Of a stretch of 64,000 nucleotides of DNA, positions 1-11,760 are shown one piece after another (within the stretch, counting starts at the first letter, position 1; every line of letters begins with the position of its first letter). Made by a program: the position numbers and the translations under genes. This DNA is from Ptiloglossa arizonensis (taxonomy: Eukaryota; Arthropoda; Insecta; Hymenoptera; Colletidae): positions 496,001-560,000 of the forward strand of contig NW_027478717.1 in NCBI RefSeq assembly GCF_051014685.1, in the 5' to 3' direction. The notes under the pieces are model-generated. The model saw nothing but the letters and a program-made list of their open reading frames with translations, was not told the DNA's origin and made no database searches.

Positions 1-176
1 CTAAGGGAAAAATACACATACTGTTGTAATCGGCGAGTTTCTACTTTCAGTTGCAACAGGAATTTTTGGGTTAGGTCAATCCGTTCGCGATATATGGGAG
101 TTTGAAGCCAAGAAATGGTTGAGAAGGCAAAAAATTTTTCGCACTTCTGCTGCTCCAATCGCTTAACCAGAATGGC
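1..176. repeat. 176-bp monomer subtype with ATCGGCGAG (one G deleted)
   Basis: This monomer carries ATCGGCGAG instead of ATCGGGCGAG, which makes it 176 bp. The same deletion recurs near 1448, 2862, 3207, 3568, 5868, 8697, 15598, 16658, 31878, 33117, 39842, 40731 and 43732. It is therefore an inherited subtype marker and not a sequencing slip. It explains why several HOR periods fall one to three bases short of an exact multiple of 177. It usually sits beside the CACATACTG or CAAATACCG variants. Confidence 0.85.
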
Positions 177-353
177 CTAAGGGAAAAATACACGTACCGT
201 TGTAATCGGGCGAGTTTCTACTTTCAGATGCAATAGGAATTTTTGGGTTAGGTCAATCCGTCCGCGAGATATGGGAGTTTGAAGCCAAGAAATGGTTTAG
301 AAGGCAAAAAATTTTTCGCAATTCTGCTGCTCCAAACGCTTAACTAGAATGGC
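177..353. repeat. Representative full-length 177-bp monomer
   Basis: This is a complete 177-bp copy of the CTAAGGG subtype that can serve as a reference. In monomer coordinates: A-tract ~8-12; ACACGTACCG 14-23 (ACACATACCG in most monomers); CENP-B-box-like segment 19-35; GAGTTTCTAC 36-45; GAATTTTTGGG 61-71; TTAGGTCAATCC 72-83; CGCGAG 87-92; AT palindrome ~131-140; CTGCTGCTCC 148-157; CGCTTAACTAGAATGGC 161-177. My hand count for the array consensus gives about 75 G+C of 177 and 8 CpG. The TCGCGA hexamer near position 86 (GTTCGCGAGA in most monomers) is an NruI recognition sequence; it is altered to CCGCGAGA here and in other copies. Confidence 0.9.
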
Positions 354-554
354 CTAGGGTAAAAATACACATACCGTTGTAATCGGGCGAGTTTCTACTT
401 TCAGACGCAATAGGAATATTTGGGTTAGGTCAATCCGTCCGCGAGATATGGGAGTTTGAAGAAAAGAAATGGTTGAGAAGCCAAAAAATTGTTCGCTATT
501 CTGCTGCTTCAAACGCTTGACCAGAACGGCCTAGGGAAAAAATACACATACCGT

Positions 555-600
555 TGTAATCGGGCGAGTTTCTTCTTTCACACGCAACAGGAATTTTTGG
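555..600. other. Hybrid monomer, one-monomer deletion junction
   Basis: TTTCTTCTTTCACACGCAAC joins the left part of a TTTCTTCTTTCAGATGC monomer to the right part of a CTACTTTCACACGC monomer. In the related block both monomers are complete (9203-9420). The offset changes here from 8,666 to 8,843 bp, exactly 177. Confidence 0.8.
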
Positions 601-1120
601 GTTAGGTCAATCCGTTCGCGAGATATGGGAGTTTGAAACCAAGAAATGGTTGAGAAGACAAAAAATTTTTCGCAATTCGGCTGCTCCAAACGCTTAACCA
701 GACTGGCCTATGGAAAAAATACACATACCGTTGTAATCGGGCGAGTTTCTACTTTCACACGCAACAGGAATTTTTGGGTTAGGTCGATCCGTCCGCGAGA
801 TATGGGAGTTTGAAGCCAAGAAATGGTTGAGGAGACAAAAAATTTTTCGCAATTCTGCTGCTCCAAACGCTTAACCAGAATGGCCTATGGAAAAAATACA
901 CATACCGTTGTAATCGGGCGAGTTTCTACTTTCAGATGCAACAGGAATTTTTGGGTTAGGTCAATCCGTTCGCGAGATATGGGAGTTTGAAGCCAAGAAA
1001 TGGTTGAGAGGACAAAAAATTTTTCGCAATTCTGCTGCTCCAAACGCTTAACCAGAATGGCCTATGGAAAAAATACACATACCGTTGTAATCGGGCGAGT
1101 TTCTACATTCAGATGCAACA

Positions 1121-3241
1121 GGAATTTTTGGGTTAGGTCAATCCGTTCGCGAAATATGGGAGTTTGAATGCAAGAAATGGTTGAGAAGGCAAAAAATTTT
1201 TCGCAATTCTGCTGCTCCAAACCCTTAACCAGAATTGCCTAGGGAAAAAATACACATACCGCTGTAATCGGACGAGTTTATACTTTCAGATGCAATAGGA
1301 ATATTTGGGTTAGGTCCATCTGTTCGCTAGATATGGCAGTTTGAAGCCAAGAAATGGTTGAGAAGGCAAAAAATTTTTTGGAATTCTGCTGCTCGAAACG
1401 CTTAACCAGAATGGCCTAGGGAAAAAATACAAATACCGTTGTAATCGGCGAGTTTCTACTTTCAGGTGCAACAGGAATTTTTGGGTTAGGTCAATCCGTT
1501 CGCGATATATGGGAGTTTGAAGCCAAGAAATGGTTGAGAAGGCAAAAAATTTTTCGCAATTCTGCTGCTCCAAACGCTTAACCAGAATTGCCTAGGGAAA
1601 AAATACACATACCGCTGTAATCGGGCGAGTTTCTACTTTCAGATGCAATAGGAATTTTTGGGTTAGGTCAATCCGTTCGCGAGATATGGGAGTTTGAAGC
1701 CAAGAAATGGTTGAGAAGGTAAAACATTTTTTGCAATTCTGCTGCTCCAAACGCTTAACCAGAATGCCCTAGGGAAAAAATACGCATATCGTTGTAATCG
1801 GGCGAGTTTCTACTTTCAGATGCAATAGGAATTCTTGGGTTACGTCAATCCGTTCGCGAGATATGGGAGTTTGAAGACAAGAAATGGTTGAGAAGGCAAA
1901 AAATTTTTCGCAATTCTGCTGCTCCAAACGCTTAACCAGAATGGCCTATGGAAAAAATACATATACCGTTGTAATCGGGCGAGTTTCTACTTTCAGATGC
2001 AACAGGAATTTTTGGGTTAGGTCAATTCGTTCGCGAGATATGGGAGTTTGAAGCCAAGAAATGGTTGAGAAGACAAAAAATTTTTCGCAATTCTGCTGCT
2101 CCAAACGCTTAACCAGAATGGCCTATGGAAAAAATACACATACCGTTGTAATCGGGCGAGTTTCTACTTTCAGATGCAACAGGAATTTTTCGGTTAGGTC
2201 AATCCGTTCGCGAGATATGGGAGTTTGAAGCCAAGAAATGGTTGAGAAGGCAAAAAATTTTTCGCAATTCTGCTGCTCCAAACGCTTAACCAGAATGGCC
2301 TAGGGAAAAAATACATATACCGTTGTAATCGGGCGAGTTTCTACTTTCAGATGCAACAGGAATTTTTGGGTTAGGTCAATTCGTTCGCGAGATATGGGAG
2401 TTTGAAGCCAAGAAATGGTTGAGAAGACAAAAAATTTTTCGCAATTCTGCTGCTCCAAACGCTTAACCAGAATGGCCTATGGAAAAAATACACATACCGT
2501 TGTAATCGGGCGAGTTTCTACTTTCAGATGCAACAGGAATTTTTGGGTTAGGTCAATCCGTTCGCGAGATATGGGAGTTTGAAGCCAAGAAATGGTTGAG
2601 AAGGCAAAAGATTTTTCGCAATTCTGCTGCTCCAAACGCTTAACCAGAATGGCTTAGGGAAAAAATACGCATATCGTTGTAATCGGGCGAGTTTCTACTT
2701 TCAGATGCAACAGGAATTTTTGGGTTAGGTCAATCCGTTCGCGAGATATGGGAGTTTGAAGCCAAGAAATGGTTGAGAAGGCAAAAAATTTTTCGGAATT
2801 CTGCTGCTCGAAACGCTTAACCAGAATGGCCTAGGGAAAAAATACAAATACCGTTGTAATCGGCGAGTTTCTACTTTCAGGTGCAACAGGAATTTTTGGG
2901 TTAGGTCAATCCGTTCGCGAGATATGGGAGTTTGAAGCCAAGAAATGGTTGAGAAGGCAAAAAATTTTTCGCAATTCTGCTGCTCCAAACGCTTAACCAG
3001 AATGGCCTAGGGAAAAAATACACATACCGTTGTAATCGGGCGAGTTTCTACTTTCAGATGCAACAGGAATTTTTGGGTTAGTTCAATCCGTTCGCGAGAT
3101 ATGGGATTTTGAAGCTAAGAAATGGTTAAGATAGCAACAAATTTTTCGCACTTCTACTGCTCCAAACGCTTAACCAGAATGGCCTAGGGAGAAAATACAC
3201 ATACCGTTGTAATCGGCGAGTTTCTACTTTCAGGTGCAACA
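1121..3241. repeat. 12-mer HOR, copy 1 (2,121 bp)
   Basis: Twelve consecutive monomers recur at +2,121 bp. Shared private variants include GCGAAATATGG with GAATGCAAG (1150), CCATCTGTTCGC (1317), GGTAAAACATTTTTTGC (1719), GGAATTCTTGGGTTACG (1829), GCTTAGGG with CATATCG (2652) and GGTTAAGATAGCAAC (3125). The period is 12 x 177 minus 3, because three monomers carry the one-G deletion. Confidence 0.88.
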
Positions 3242-5155
3242 GGAATTTTTGGGTTAGGTCAATCCGTTCGCGAAATATGGGAGTTTGAATGCAAGAAATG
3301 GTTGAGAAGGCAAAAAATTTTTCGCAATTCTGCTGCTCCAAACCCTTAACCAGAATTGCCTAGGGAAAAAATACACATACCGCTGTAATCGGACGAGTTT
3401 ATACTTTCAGATGCAATAGGAATATTTGGGTTAGGTCCATCTGTTCGCTAGATATGGCAGTTTGAAGCCAAGAAATGGTTGAGAAGGCAAAAAATTTTTC
3501 GGAATTCTGCTGCTCGAAACGCTTAACCAGAATGGCCTAGGGAAAAAATACAAATACCGTTGTAATCGGCGAGTTTCTACTTTCAGGTGCAACAGGAATT
3601 TTTGGGTTAGGTCAATCCGTTCGCGATATATGGGAGTTTGAAGCCAAGAAATGGTTGAGAAGGCAAAAAATTTTTCGCAATTCTGCTGCTCCAAACGCTT
3701 AACCAGAATTGCCTAGGGAAAAAATACACATACCGCTGTAATCGGGCGAGTTTCTACTTTCAGATGCAATAGGAATTTTTGGGTTAGGTCAATCCGTTCG
3801 CGAGATATGGGAGTTTGAAGCCAAGAAATGGTTGAGAAGGTAAAACATTTTTTGCAATTCTGCTGCTCCAAACGCTTAACCAGAATGCCCTAGGGAAAAA
3901 ATACGCATATCGTTGTAATCGGGCGAGTTTCTACTTTCAGATGCAATAGGAATTCTTGGGTTACGTCAATCCGTTCGCGAGATATGGGAGTTTGAAGACA
4001 AGAAATGGTTGAGAAGGCAAAAAATTTTTCGCAATTCTGCTGCTCCAAACGCTTAACCAGAATGGCCTATGGAAAAAATACATATACCGTTGTAATCGGG
4101 CGAGTTTCTACTTTCAGATGCAACAGGAATTTTTGGGTTAGGTCAATTCGTTCGCGAGATATGGGAGTTTGAAGCCAAGAAATGGTTGAGAAGACAAAAA
4201 ATTTTTCGCAATTCTGCTGCTCCAAACGCTTAACCAGAATGGCCTATGGAAAAAATACACATACCGTTGTAATCGGGCGAGTTTCTACTTTCAGATGCAA
4301 CAGGAATTTTTGGGTTAGGTCAATCCGTTCGCGAGATATGGGAGTTTGAAGCCAAGAAATGGTTGAGAAGGCAAAAAATTTTTCGCAATTCTGCTGCTCC
4401 AAACGCTTAACCAGAATGGCCTAGGGAAAAAATACATATACCGTTGTAATCGGGCGAGTTTCTACTTTCAGATGCAACAGGAATTTTTGGGTTAGGTCAA
4501 TTCGTTCGCGAGATATGGGAGTTTGAAGCCAAGAAATGGTTGAGAAGACAAAAAATTTTTCGCAATTCTGCTGCTCCAAACGCTTAACCAGAATGGCCTA
4601 TGGCAAAAATACACATACCGTTGTAATCGGGCGAGTTTCTACTTTCAGATGCAACAGGAATTTTTGGGTTAGGTCAATCCGTTCGCGAGATATGGGAGTT
4701 TGAAGCCAAGAAATGGTTGAGAAGGCAAAAGATTTTTCGCAATTCTGCTGCTCCAAACGCTTAACCAGAATGGCTTAGGGAAAAAATACGCATATCGTTG
4801 TAATCGGGCGAGTTTCTACTTTCAGATGCAACAGGAATTTTTGGGTTAGGTCAATCCGTTCGCGAGATATGGGAGTTTGAAGCCAAGAAATGGTTGAGAA
4901 GGCAAAAAATTTTTCGCAATTCTGCTGCTCCAAACGCTTAACCAGAATGGCCTAGGGAAAAAATACACATACCGTTGTAATCGGGCGAGTTTCTACTTTC
5001 AGATGCAACAGGAATTTTTGGGTTAGTTCAATCCGTTCGCGAGATATGGGATTTTGAAGCTAAGAAATGGTTAAGATAGCAACAAATTTTTCGCACTTCT
5101 ACTGCTCCAAACGCTTAACCAGAATGGCCTAGGGAGAAAATACACATACCGTTGT
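3242..5155. repeat. 12-mer HOR, copy 2, lacking one monomer
   Basis: This is the second tandem copy of the preceding 12-mer. It aligns at +2,121 bp up to about 4810 and at +1,945 bp from about 4915. The 176-bp monomer at 2832-3007 of copy 1 is therefore missing. The rest agrees, including GGTTAAGATAGCAAC at 5070 and CACTTCTACTGC at 5094. The copy ends where copy 1 has CAGGTGC and this region has CAGACGC. Confidence 0.88.
4810..4915. other. One-monomer deletion junction in 12-mer copy 2
   Basis: The left part carries GCTTAGGG/CATATCG as in the monomer at 2652. The right part carries TTTTTCGCAATTC/GCTCCAAACG as in the next monomer of copy 1, not TTTTTCGGAATTC/GCTCGAAACG. The offset falls from 2,121 to 1,945 bp. 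Confidence 0.78.
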
Positions 5156-8100
5156 AATCGGGCGAGTTTCTACTTTCAGACGCAACAGGAATTTTTGGGT
5201 TAGGTCAATCCGTTCGCGAGATATGGGAGTTTGAAGCCAAGATATGGTTGAGAAGGCATACAATTTTTGGTAATTCTGCTGATCCAAACGCTTAATCAGA
5301 ATGCCCTAGGGAAAAAATATACATACCGCTGTAGTCGGGCGAGTTTATACTTTCAGATGCAATAGGAATTTTTGGGTTAGGTCCATCCGTTCGCTAGATA
5401 TGGCAGTTTGAAGCCAAGAAATGGTTGAGAAGGCAAAAAATTTTTCGCAATTCTGCTGCTCCAAACGCTTAACCAGAATGGCCTAGGGAAAAAATACACA
5501 TACCGCTGTAATCGGGCGAGTTTCTACTTTCAGACGCAACAGGAATTTTTGGGTTAGGTCAATCCGTTCGCGAGATATGGGAGTTTGAAGCTAAGAAATG
5601 GTTAAGAAGGCAACAAATTTTTCGCACTTCTGCTGCTCCAAACGCTTGACCAGAATGGCCTAGGGAAAAAATACACATACCGTTGTAATCGGGCGTGTTT
5701 CTACTTTCAGACGCAACAGGAATTTTTGGGTTAGGTCAATCCGTTCGCGAGATATGGGAGTTTGAAGACAAGAAATGGTTGAGAAGGAAAAAAATTTTTC
5801 GCACTTCTGCTGCTCCAATCGCTTAACCAGAATGGCCTAAGGGAAAAATACACATACTGTTGTAATCGGCGAGTTTCTACTTTCAGTTGCAACAGGAATT
5901 TTTGGGTTAGGTCAATCCGTTCGCGATATATGGGAGTTTGAAGCCAAGAAATGGTTGAGAAGACAAAAAATTTTTCGCAATTCTGCTGCTCCAAACGCTT
6001 AACCAGAATGGCCTATGGAAAAAATACATATACCGCTGTAATCGGGCGAGTTTCTACTTTCAGATGCAACAGGAATTTTTGGGTTAGGTCAATCCGTTCG
6101 CGAGATATGGGAGTTTGAAGCCAAGAAATGGTTGAGAAGACAAAAAATTTTTCGCAATTCTGCTGCTCCAAACGCTTAACCAGAATGGCCTGTGGAAAAA
6201 ATACACATACCGCTGTAATCGGGCGAGTTTCTACTTTCAGATGCAACAGGAATTTTTGGGTTAGTTCAATCCGTTCGCGAGATATGGGATTTTGAAGCTA
6301 AGAAATGGTTAAGAAGGCAACAAATTTTTCGCACTTCTGCTGCTCCAAACGCTTAACCAGAATGGCATAGGGAGAAAATACACATACCGTTGTAATCGGG
6401 CGAGTTTCTACTTTCAGACGCAACAGGAGTTTTTGGGTTAGGTCAATCCGTTCGCGAGATATGGGAGTTTGAAGCCAAGATATGGTTGAGAAGGCATACA
6501 ATTTTTGGTAATTCTGCTGATCCAAACGCTTAACCAGAATGCACTAGGGAAAAATATACATACCGCTGTAGTCGGGCGAGTTTATACTTTCAGATGCAAT
6601 AGGAATTTTTGGGTTAGGTCCATCCGTTCGCTAGATATGGCAGTTTGAAGCCAAGAAATGGTTGAGAAGGCAAAAAATTTATCGCAATTCTGCTGCTCCA
6701 AACGCTTAACCAGAATGGCCTAGGGAAAAAATACACATACCGTTGTAATCGGGCGAGTTTCTATTATCAGATGCAATAGGAATTTTTGGGTTAGGTCAAT
6801 CCGTTCGCGAGATATGGGAGTTTGAAGCTAAGAAATGGTTGAGAAGACAACAAATTTTTCGCAATTCTGCTGCTCCAAACGCTTAACCAGAATGCCCTAG
6901 GGAGAAAATATACATACCGCTGTAGTCGGGCGAGTTTATACTTTCAGACGCAGCAGGAATTTTTGGGTTTGGTCAATCCGTTCGCGAGATATGGGACTTT
7001 GAAGCTAAGAAATGGTTGAGAAGACAACAAATTTTTCGCAATTCTGCTGCTCCAAACGCTTAACCAGAATGGGCTAGGGAAAAAATACACATACCGTTGT
7101 AATCGAGCGAGTTTCTACTTTCAGATGCAATAGGAATTTTTGGGTTAGGTCAATCCGTTCGCGAGATATGGGAGTTTGAAGCCAAGAAATGGTTGAGAAG
7201 GCAAAAAATTTTTCGCACTTCTGCTGCTCCAAACGCTTAACCAGAATGGCCTAGGGAAAAAATACGCATATCGTTATAATCGGGCGAGTTTCTACTTTCA
7301 GACGCAGCAGGAATTTTTGGGTTTGGTCAAACCGTTCGCGAGATATGGGACCTTGAAGCTAAGAAATGGTTGAGAAGACAACAAATTTTTCGCAATTCTG
7401 CTGCTCCAAACGCTTAACCAGAATGGGCTAGGGAAAAAATACAGTAACCGTTGTAATCGGGCGAGTTTCTACTTTCACACGCAACAGGAATTTTTGGGTT
7501 AGGTCAATCCGTCCGCGAGATATGGGAGTTTGAAGCCAAGAAATGGTTGAGAAGACAAAAAATTTTTCGCAATTCTGCTGCTCCAAACGCTTAACCAGAA
7601 TGGCCTATGGAAAAAATACACATACCGCTGTAATCGGGCGAGTTTCTACTTTCAGATGCAACAGGAATTTTTGGGTTAGGTCAATCCGTTCGCGAGATAT
7701 GGGAGTTTGAAGCCAAGAAATGGTTGAGAAGACAAAAAATTTTTCGCAATTCTGCTGCTCCAAACGCTTAACCAGAATGGCCTATGGAAAAAATACACAT
7801 ACCGCTGTAATCGGGCGAGTTTCTACTTTCAGATGCAACAGGAATTTTTGGGTTAGTTCAATCCGTTCGCGAGATATGGGATTTTGAAGCTAAGAAATGG
7901 TTAAGAAGGCAACAAATTTTTCGCACTTCTGCTGCTCCAAACGCTTAACCAGAATGGCATAGGGAGAAAATACACATACCGTTGTAATCGGGCGAGTTTC
8001 TACTTTCAGACGCAACAGGAGTTTTTGGGTTAGGTCAATCCGTTCGCTAGATATGGCAGTTTGAAGCCAAGAAATGGTTGAGAAGGCAAAAAATTTATCG

Positions 8101-8666
8101 CAATTCTGCTGCTCCAAACGCTTAACCAGAATGGCCTAGGGAAAAAATACACATACCGTTGTAATCGGGCGAGTTTCTATTATCAGATGCAATAGGAATT
8201 TTTGGGTTAGGTCAATCCGTTCGCGAGATATGGGAGTTTGAAGCTAAGAAATGGTTGAGAAGACAACAAATTTTTCGCAATTCTGCTGCTCCAAACGCTT
8301 AACCAGAATGGCCTAGGGAAAAAATACACATACCGCTGTAATCGGGCGAGTTTCTACTTTCAGACGCAACAGGAATTTTTGGGTTAGGTCAATCCGTTCG
8401 CGAGATATGGGAGTTTGAAGCTAAGAAATGGTTAAGAAGGCAACAAATTTTTCGCACTTCTGCTGCTCCAAACGCTTGACCAGAATGGCCTAGGGAAAAA
8501 ATACACATACCGTTGTAATCGGGCGTGTTTCTACTTTCAGACGCAACAGGAATTTTTGGGTTAGGTCAATCCGTTCGCGAGATATGGGAGTTTGAAGACA
8601 AGAAATGGTTGAGAAGGAAAAAAATTTTTCGCACTTCTGCTGCTCCAATCGCTTAACCAGAATGGC
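5156..8666. repeat. Mixed monomer block with 9-mer internal duplication
   Basis: Bases ~5930-6450 recur at ~7522-8040 (offset 1,592 bp, nine monomers). A shorter stretch, ~5460-5940, recurs at ~8290-8770 (offset 2,830 bp, sixteen monomers). Typical subtypes are TATACATACCGCTGTAGTCG with CTAGATATGGCAG, GACGCAGCAGG with GGGTTTGGTC, and CATACAATTTTTGGTAATTC. The region is a mosaic and not a clean HOR. Confidence 0.75.
8000..8050. other. One-monomer deletion junction
   Basis: GACGCAACAGGAGTTTTTGG is followed within the same monomer by TTCGCTAGATATGGCAG. At 6420-6640 these two markers belong to successive monomers. The offset changes from 1,592 to 1,416 bp, because the missing monomer was 176 bp long. 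Confidence 0.78.
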
Positions 8667-9640
8667 CTAAGGGAAAAATACACATACTGTTGTAATCGGC
8701 GAGTTTCTACTTTCAGTTGCAACAGGAATTTTTGGGTTAGGTCAATCCGTTCGCGATATATGGGAGTTTGAAGCCAAGAAATGGTTGAGAAGGCAAAAAA
8801 TTTTTCGCACTTCTGCTGCTCCAATCGCTTAACCAGAATGGCCTAAGGGAAAAATACACGTACCGTTGTAATCGGGCGAGTTTCTACTTTCAGATGCAAT
8901 AGGAATTTTTGGGTTAGGTCAATCCGTCCGCGAGATATGGGAGTTTGAAGCCAAGAAATGGTTTAGAAGGCAAAAAATTTTTCGCAATTCTGCTGCTCCA
9001 AACGCTTAACTAGAATGGCCTAGGGTAAAAATACACATACCGTTGTAATCGGGCGAGTTTCTACTTTCAGACGCAATAGGAATATTTGGGTTAGGTCAAT
9101 CCGTCCGCGAGATATGGGAGTTTGAAGACAAGAAATGGTTGAGAAGCCAAAAAATTGTTCGCTATTCTGCTGCTTCAAACGCTTGACCAGAATGGCCTAG
9201 GGAAAAAATACACATACCGTTGTAATCGGGCGAGTTTCTTCTTTCAGATGCAACAGGAAAATTTGGGTTAGGTCAATCCGTTCGCGAGATATGGGAGTTT
9301 GAAGTCAAGAAATGGTTGAGAAGGCAAAAAATTATACGCTATTCTGCTGCTTCAAACGCTTAACCAGAATGGCCTAGGGAAAAAATACACATACCGTTGT
9401 AATCGGGCGAGTTTCTACTTTCACACGCAACAGGAATTTTTGGGTTAGGTCAATCCGTTCGCGAGATATGGGAGTTTGAAACCAAGAAATGGTTGAGAAG
9501 ACAAAAAATTTTTCGCAATTCGGCTGCTCCAAACGCTTAACCAGACTGGCCTATGGAAAAAATACACATACCGTTGTAATCGGGCGAGTTTCTACTTTCA
9601 CACGCAACAGGAATTTTTGGGTTAGGTCAATCCGTCCGCG
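8667..9640. repeat. Copy of the window-start block, with one extra monomer
   Basis: This block repeats bases 1 to ~800 but keeps the monomer carrying TTTCTTCTTTCAGATGC, GGAAAATTTGGG and AAATTATACGC (about 9203-9379). The window-start copy lacks that monomer. Confidence 0.82.
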
Positions 9641-10305
9641 AGATATGGGAGTTTGAAGCCAAGAAATGGTTGAGAAGACAAAAAATTTTTCGCAATTCTG
9701 CTGCTCCAAACGCTTAACCAGAATGGCCTATGGAAAAAATACACATACCGTTGTAATCGGGCGAGTTTCTACTTTCAGACGCAATAGGAATATTTGGGTT
9801 AGGTCAATCCGTCCGCGAGATATGGGAGTTTGAAGACAAGAAATGGTTGAGAAGCCAAAAAATTGTTCGCTATTCTGCTGCTTCAAACGCTTGACCAGAA
9901 TGGCCTAGGGAAAAAATACACATACCGTTGTAATCGGGCGAGTTTCTTCTTTCAGATGCAACAGGAAAATTTGGGTTAGGTCAATCCGTTCGCGAGATAT
10001 GGGAGTTTGAAGTCAAGAAATGGTTGAGAAGGCAAAAAATTATACGCTATTCTGCTGCTTCAAACGCTTAACCAGAATGGCCTAGGGAAAAAATACACAT
10101 ACCGTTGTAATCGGGCGAGTTTCTACTTTCACACGCAACAGGAATTTTTGGGTTAGGTCAATCCGTTCGCGAGATATGGGAGTTTGAAACCAAGAAATGG
10201 TTGAGAAGACAAAAAATTTTTCGCAATTCGGCTGCTCCAAACGCTTAACCAGACTGGCCTATGGAAAAAATACACATACCGTTGTAATCGGGCGAGTTTC
10301 TACTT
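9040..10305. repeat. 4-mer tandem duplication (708-bp offset)
   Basis: Bases ~9040-9597 and ~9748-10305 match at exactly 708 bp (4 x 177). Each copy carries, in order, GCAATAGGAATATTTGGG, AATTGTTCGCTATTC, GGAAAATTTGGG, AAATTATACGC and CAATTCGGCTGC. The second copy ends where CACACGC is replaced by CAGATGCTACAGG. Confidence 0.85.
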
Positions 10306-11760
10306 TCAGATGCTACAGGAATTTTTGGGTTAGGTCAATCTGTTCGCGAGATATGAGAGTTTGAAGCCAAGAAATGGTTGAGAAGGCAAAACATTTTTCG
10401 CAATTCTGCTGCTCCAAACGCTTAACCAGAATGGCCTAGGGAAAAAATACGCATATCGCTATAATCGGGCGAGTTTCTACTTTCAGACGCAGCAGGAATT
10501 TTTGGGTTTGGTCAATCCGTTCGCGAGATATGGGACTTTGAAGCTAAGAAATGGTTGAGAAGAAAACAAATTTTTCGCAATTCTGCTGCTCCAAACGCTT
10601 AACCAGAATGGGCTAGGGAAAAAATACAGTAACCGTTGTAATCGGGCGAGTTTCTACTTTCACACGCAACAGGAATTTTTGGGTTAGGTCAATCCGTCCG
10701 CGAGATATGGGAGTTTGAAGCCAAGAAATGGTTGAGAAGACAAAAAATTTTTCGCAATTCTGCTGCTCCAAACGCTTAACCAGAATGGCCTATGGAAAAA
10801 ATACATATACCGCTGTAATCGGGCGAGTTTCTACTTTCAGATGCAACAGGAATTTTTGGGTTAGGTCAATCCGTTCGCGAGATATGGGAGTTTGAAGCCA
10901 AGAAATGGTTGAGAAGACAAAAAATTTTTCGCAATTCTGCTGCTCCAAACGCTTAACCAGAATGGCCTGTGGAAAAAATACACATACCGCTGTAATCGGG
11001 CGAGTTTCTACTTTCAGATGCAACAGGAATTTTTGGGTTACTTCAATCCGTTCGCGAGATATGGGATTTTGAAGCTAAGAAATGGTTAAGAAGGCAACAA
11101 ATTTTTCGCACTTCTGCTGCTCCAAACGCTTAACCAGAATGGCATAGGGAGAAAATACACATACCGTTGTAATCGGGCGAGTTTCTACTTTCAGACGCAA
11201 CAGGAGTTTTTGGGTTAGGTCAATCCGTTCGCGAGATATGGGAGTTTGAAGCCAAGATATGGTTGAGAAGGCATACAATTTTTGGTAATTCTGCTGATCC
11301 AAACGCTTAACCAGAATGCACTAGGGAAAAATATACATACCGCTGTAGTCGGGCGAGTTTATACTTTCAGATGCAATAGGAATTTTTGGGTTAGGTCCAT
11401 CCGTTCGCTAGATATGGCAGTTTGAAGCCAAGAAATGGTTGAGAAGGCAAAAAATTTATCGCAATTCTGCTGCTCCAAACGCTTAACCAGAATGGCCTAG
11501 GGAAAAAATACACATACCGTTGTAATCGGGCGAGTTTCTATTATCAGATGCAATAGGAATTTTTGGGTTAGGTCAATCCGTTCGCGAGATATGGGAGTTT
11601 GAAGCTAAGAAATGGTTGAGAAGACAACAAATTTTTCGCAATTCTGCTGCTCCAAACGCTTAACCAGAATGCCCTAGGGAGAAAATATACATACCGCTGT
11701 AGTCGGGCGAGTTTATACTTTCAGACGCAGCAGGAATTTTTGGGTTTTTTCAATCCGTTC
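10306..11760. repeat. Monomer block related to 5943-6968
   Basis: From ~10720 to ~11745 the sequence matches 5943-6968 at a 4,777-bp offset (27 monomers). Shared variants include GGCCTGTGG, GGGATTTTGAAGC, GGCATAGGG, GCACTAGGG and AAATTTATCGC. At 11748 an isolated GGGTTTTTTCAATCC marks the end of the match and is found nowhere else that I noticed. Confidence 0.78.

Larger units (their letters stand above)
1..1120. repeat. Monomer block A, duplicated at 8667-9640
   Basis: Bases 1-565 match 8667-9231 at an offset of 8,666 bp. From about 580 to 800 the match continues at 8,843 bp, exactly one monomer more. Diagnostic shared variants are TACTGTTGTAATCGGCGAG, CAATAGGAATATTTGGG, AATTGTTCGCTATTC and TTCAAACGCTTGACC. 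Bases 800-1120 are ordinary monomers related to the following block. Confidence 0.8.

Noticed and set aside
61..83. Telomere-like TTTGGGTTAGG within each monomer
   Set aside because: It is a single imperfect copy of a telomeric-type motif per 177 bp, flanked by unrelated sequence and never tandem. Chance or compositional similarity is enough to explain it.
72..83. tRNA-type B box in TTAGGTCAATCC (SINE origin)
   Set aside because: It matches GGTTCGANTCC only at the final AATCC-like bases, and no A box lies upstream at the right distance.
112..140. Similarity of GGTTGAGAAGGCAA to TTTGAGAAGCAA of the Arabidopsis 178-bp centromere repeat
   Set aside because: It is a short purine-rich match of about 11 bases with no agreement in the rest of the monomer. 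It is too weak to claim homology or to place the organism in Brassicaceae.
131..145. Rho-independent terminator or hairpin at AAAAATTTTTCGC
   Set aside because: The palindrome is pure A/T without a GC stem or following T-run of terminator type, and it is present once per monomer with no gene upstream.
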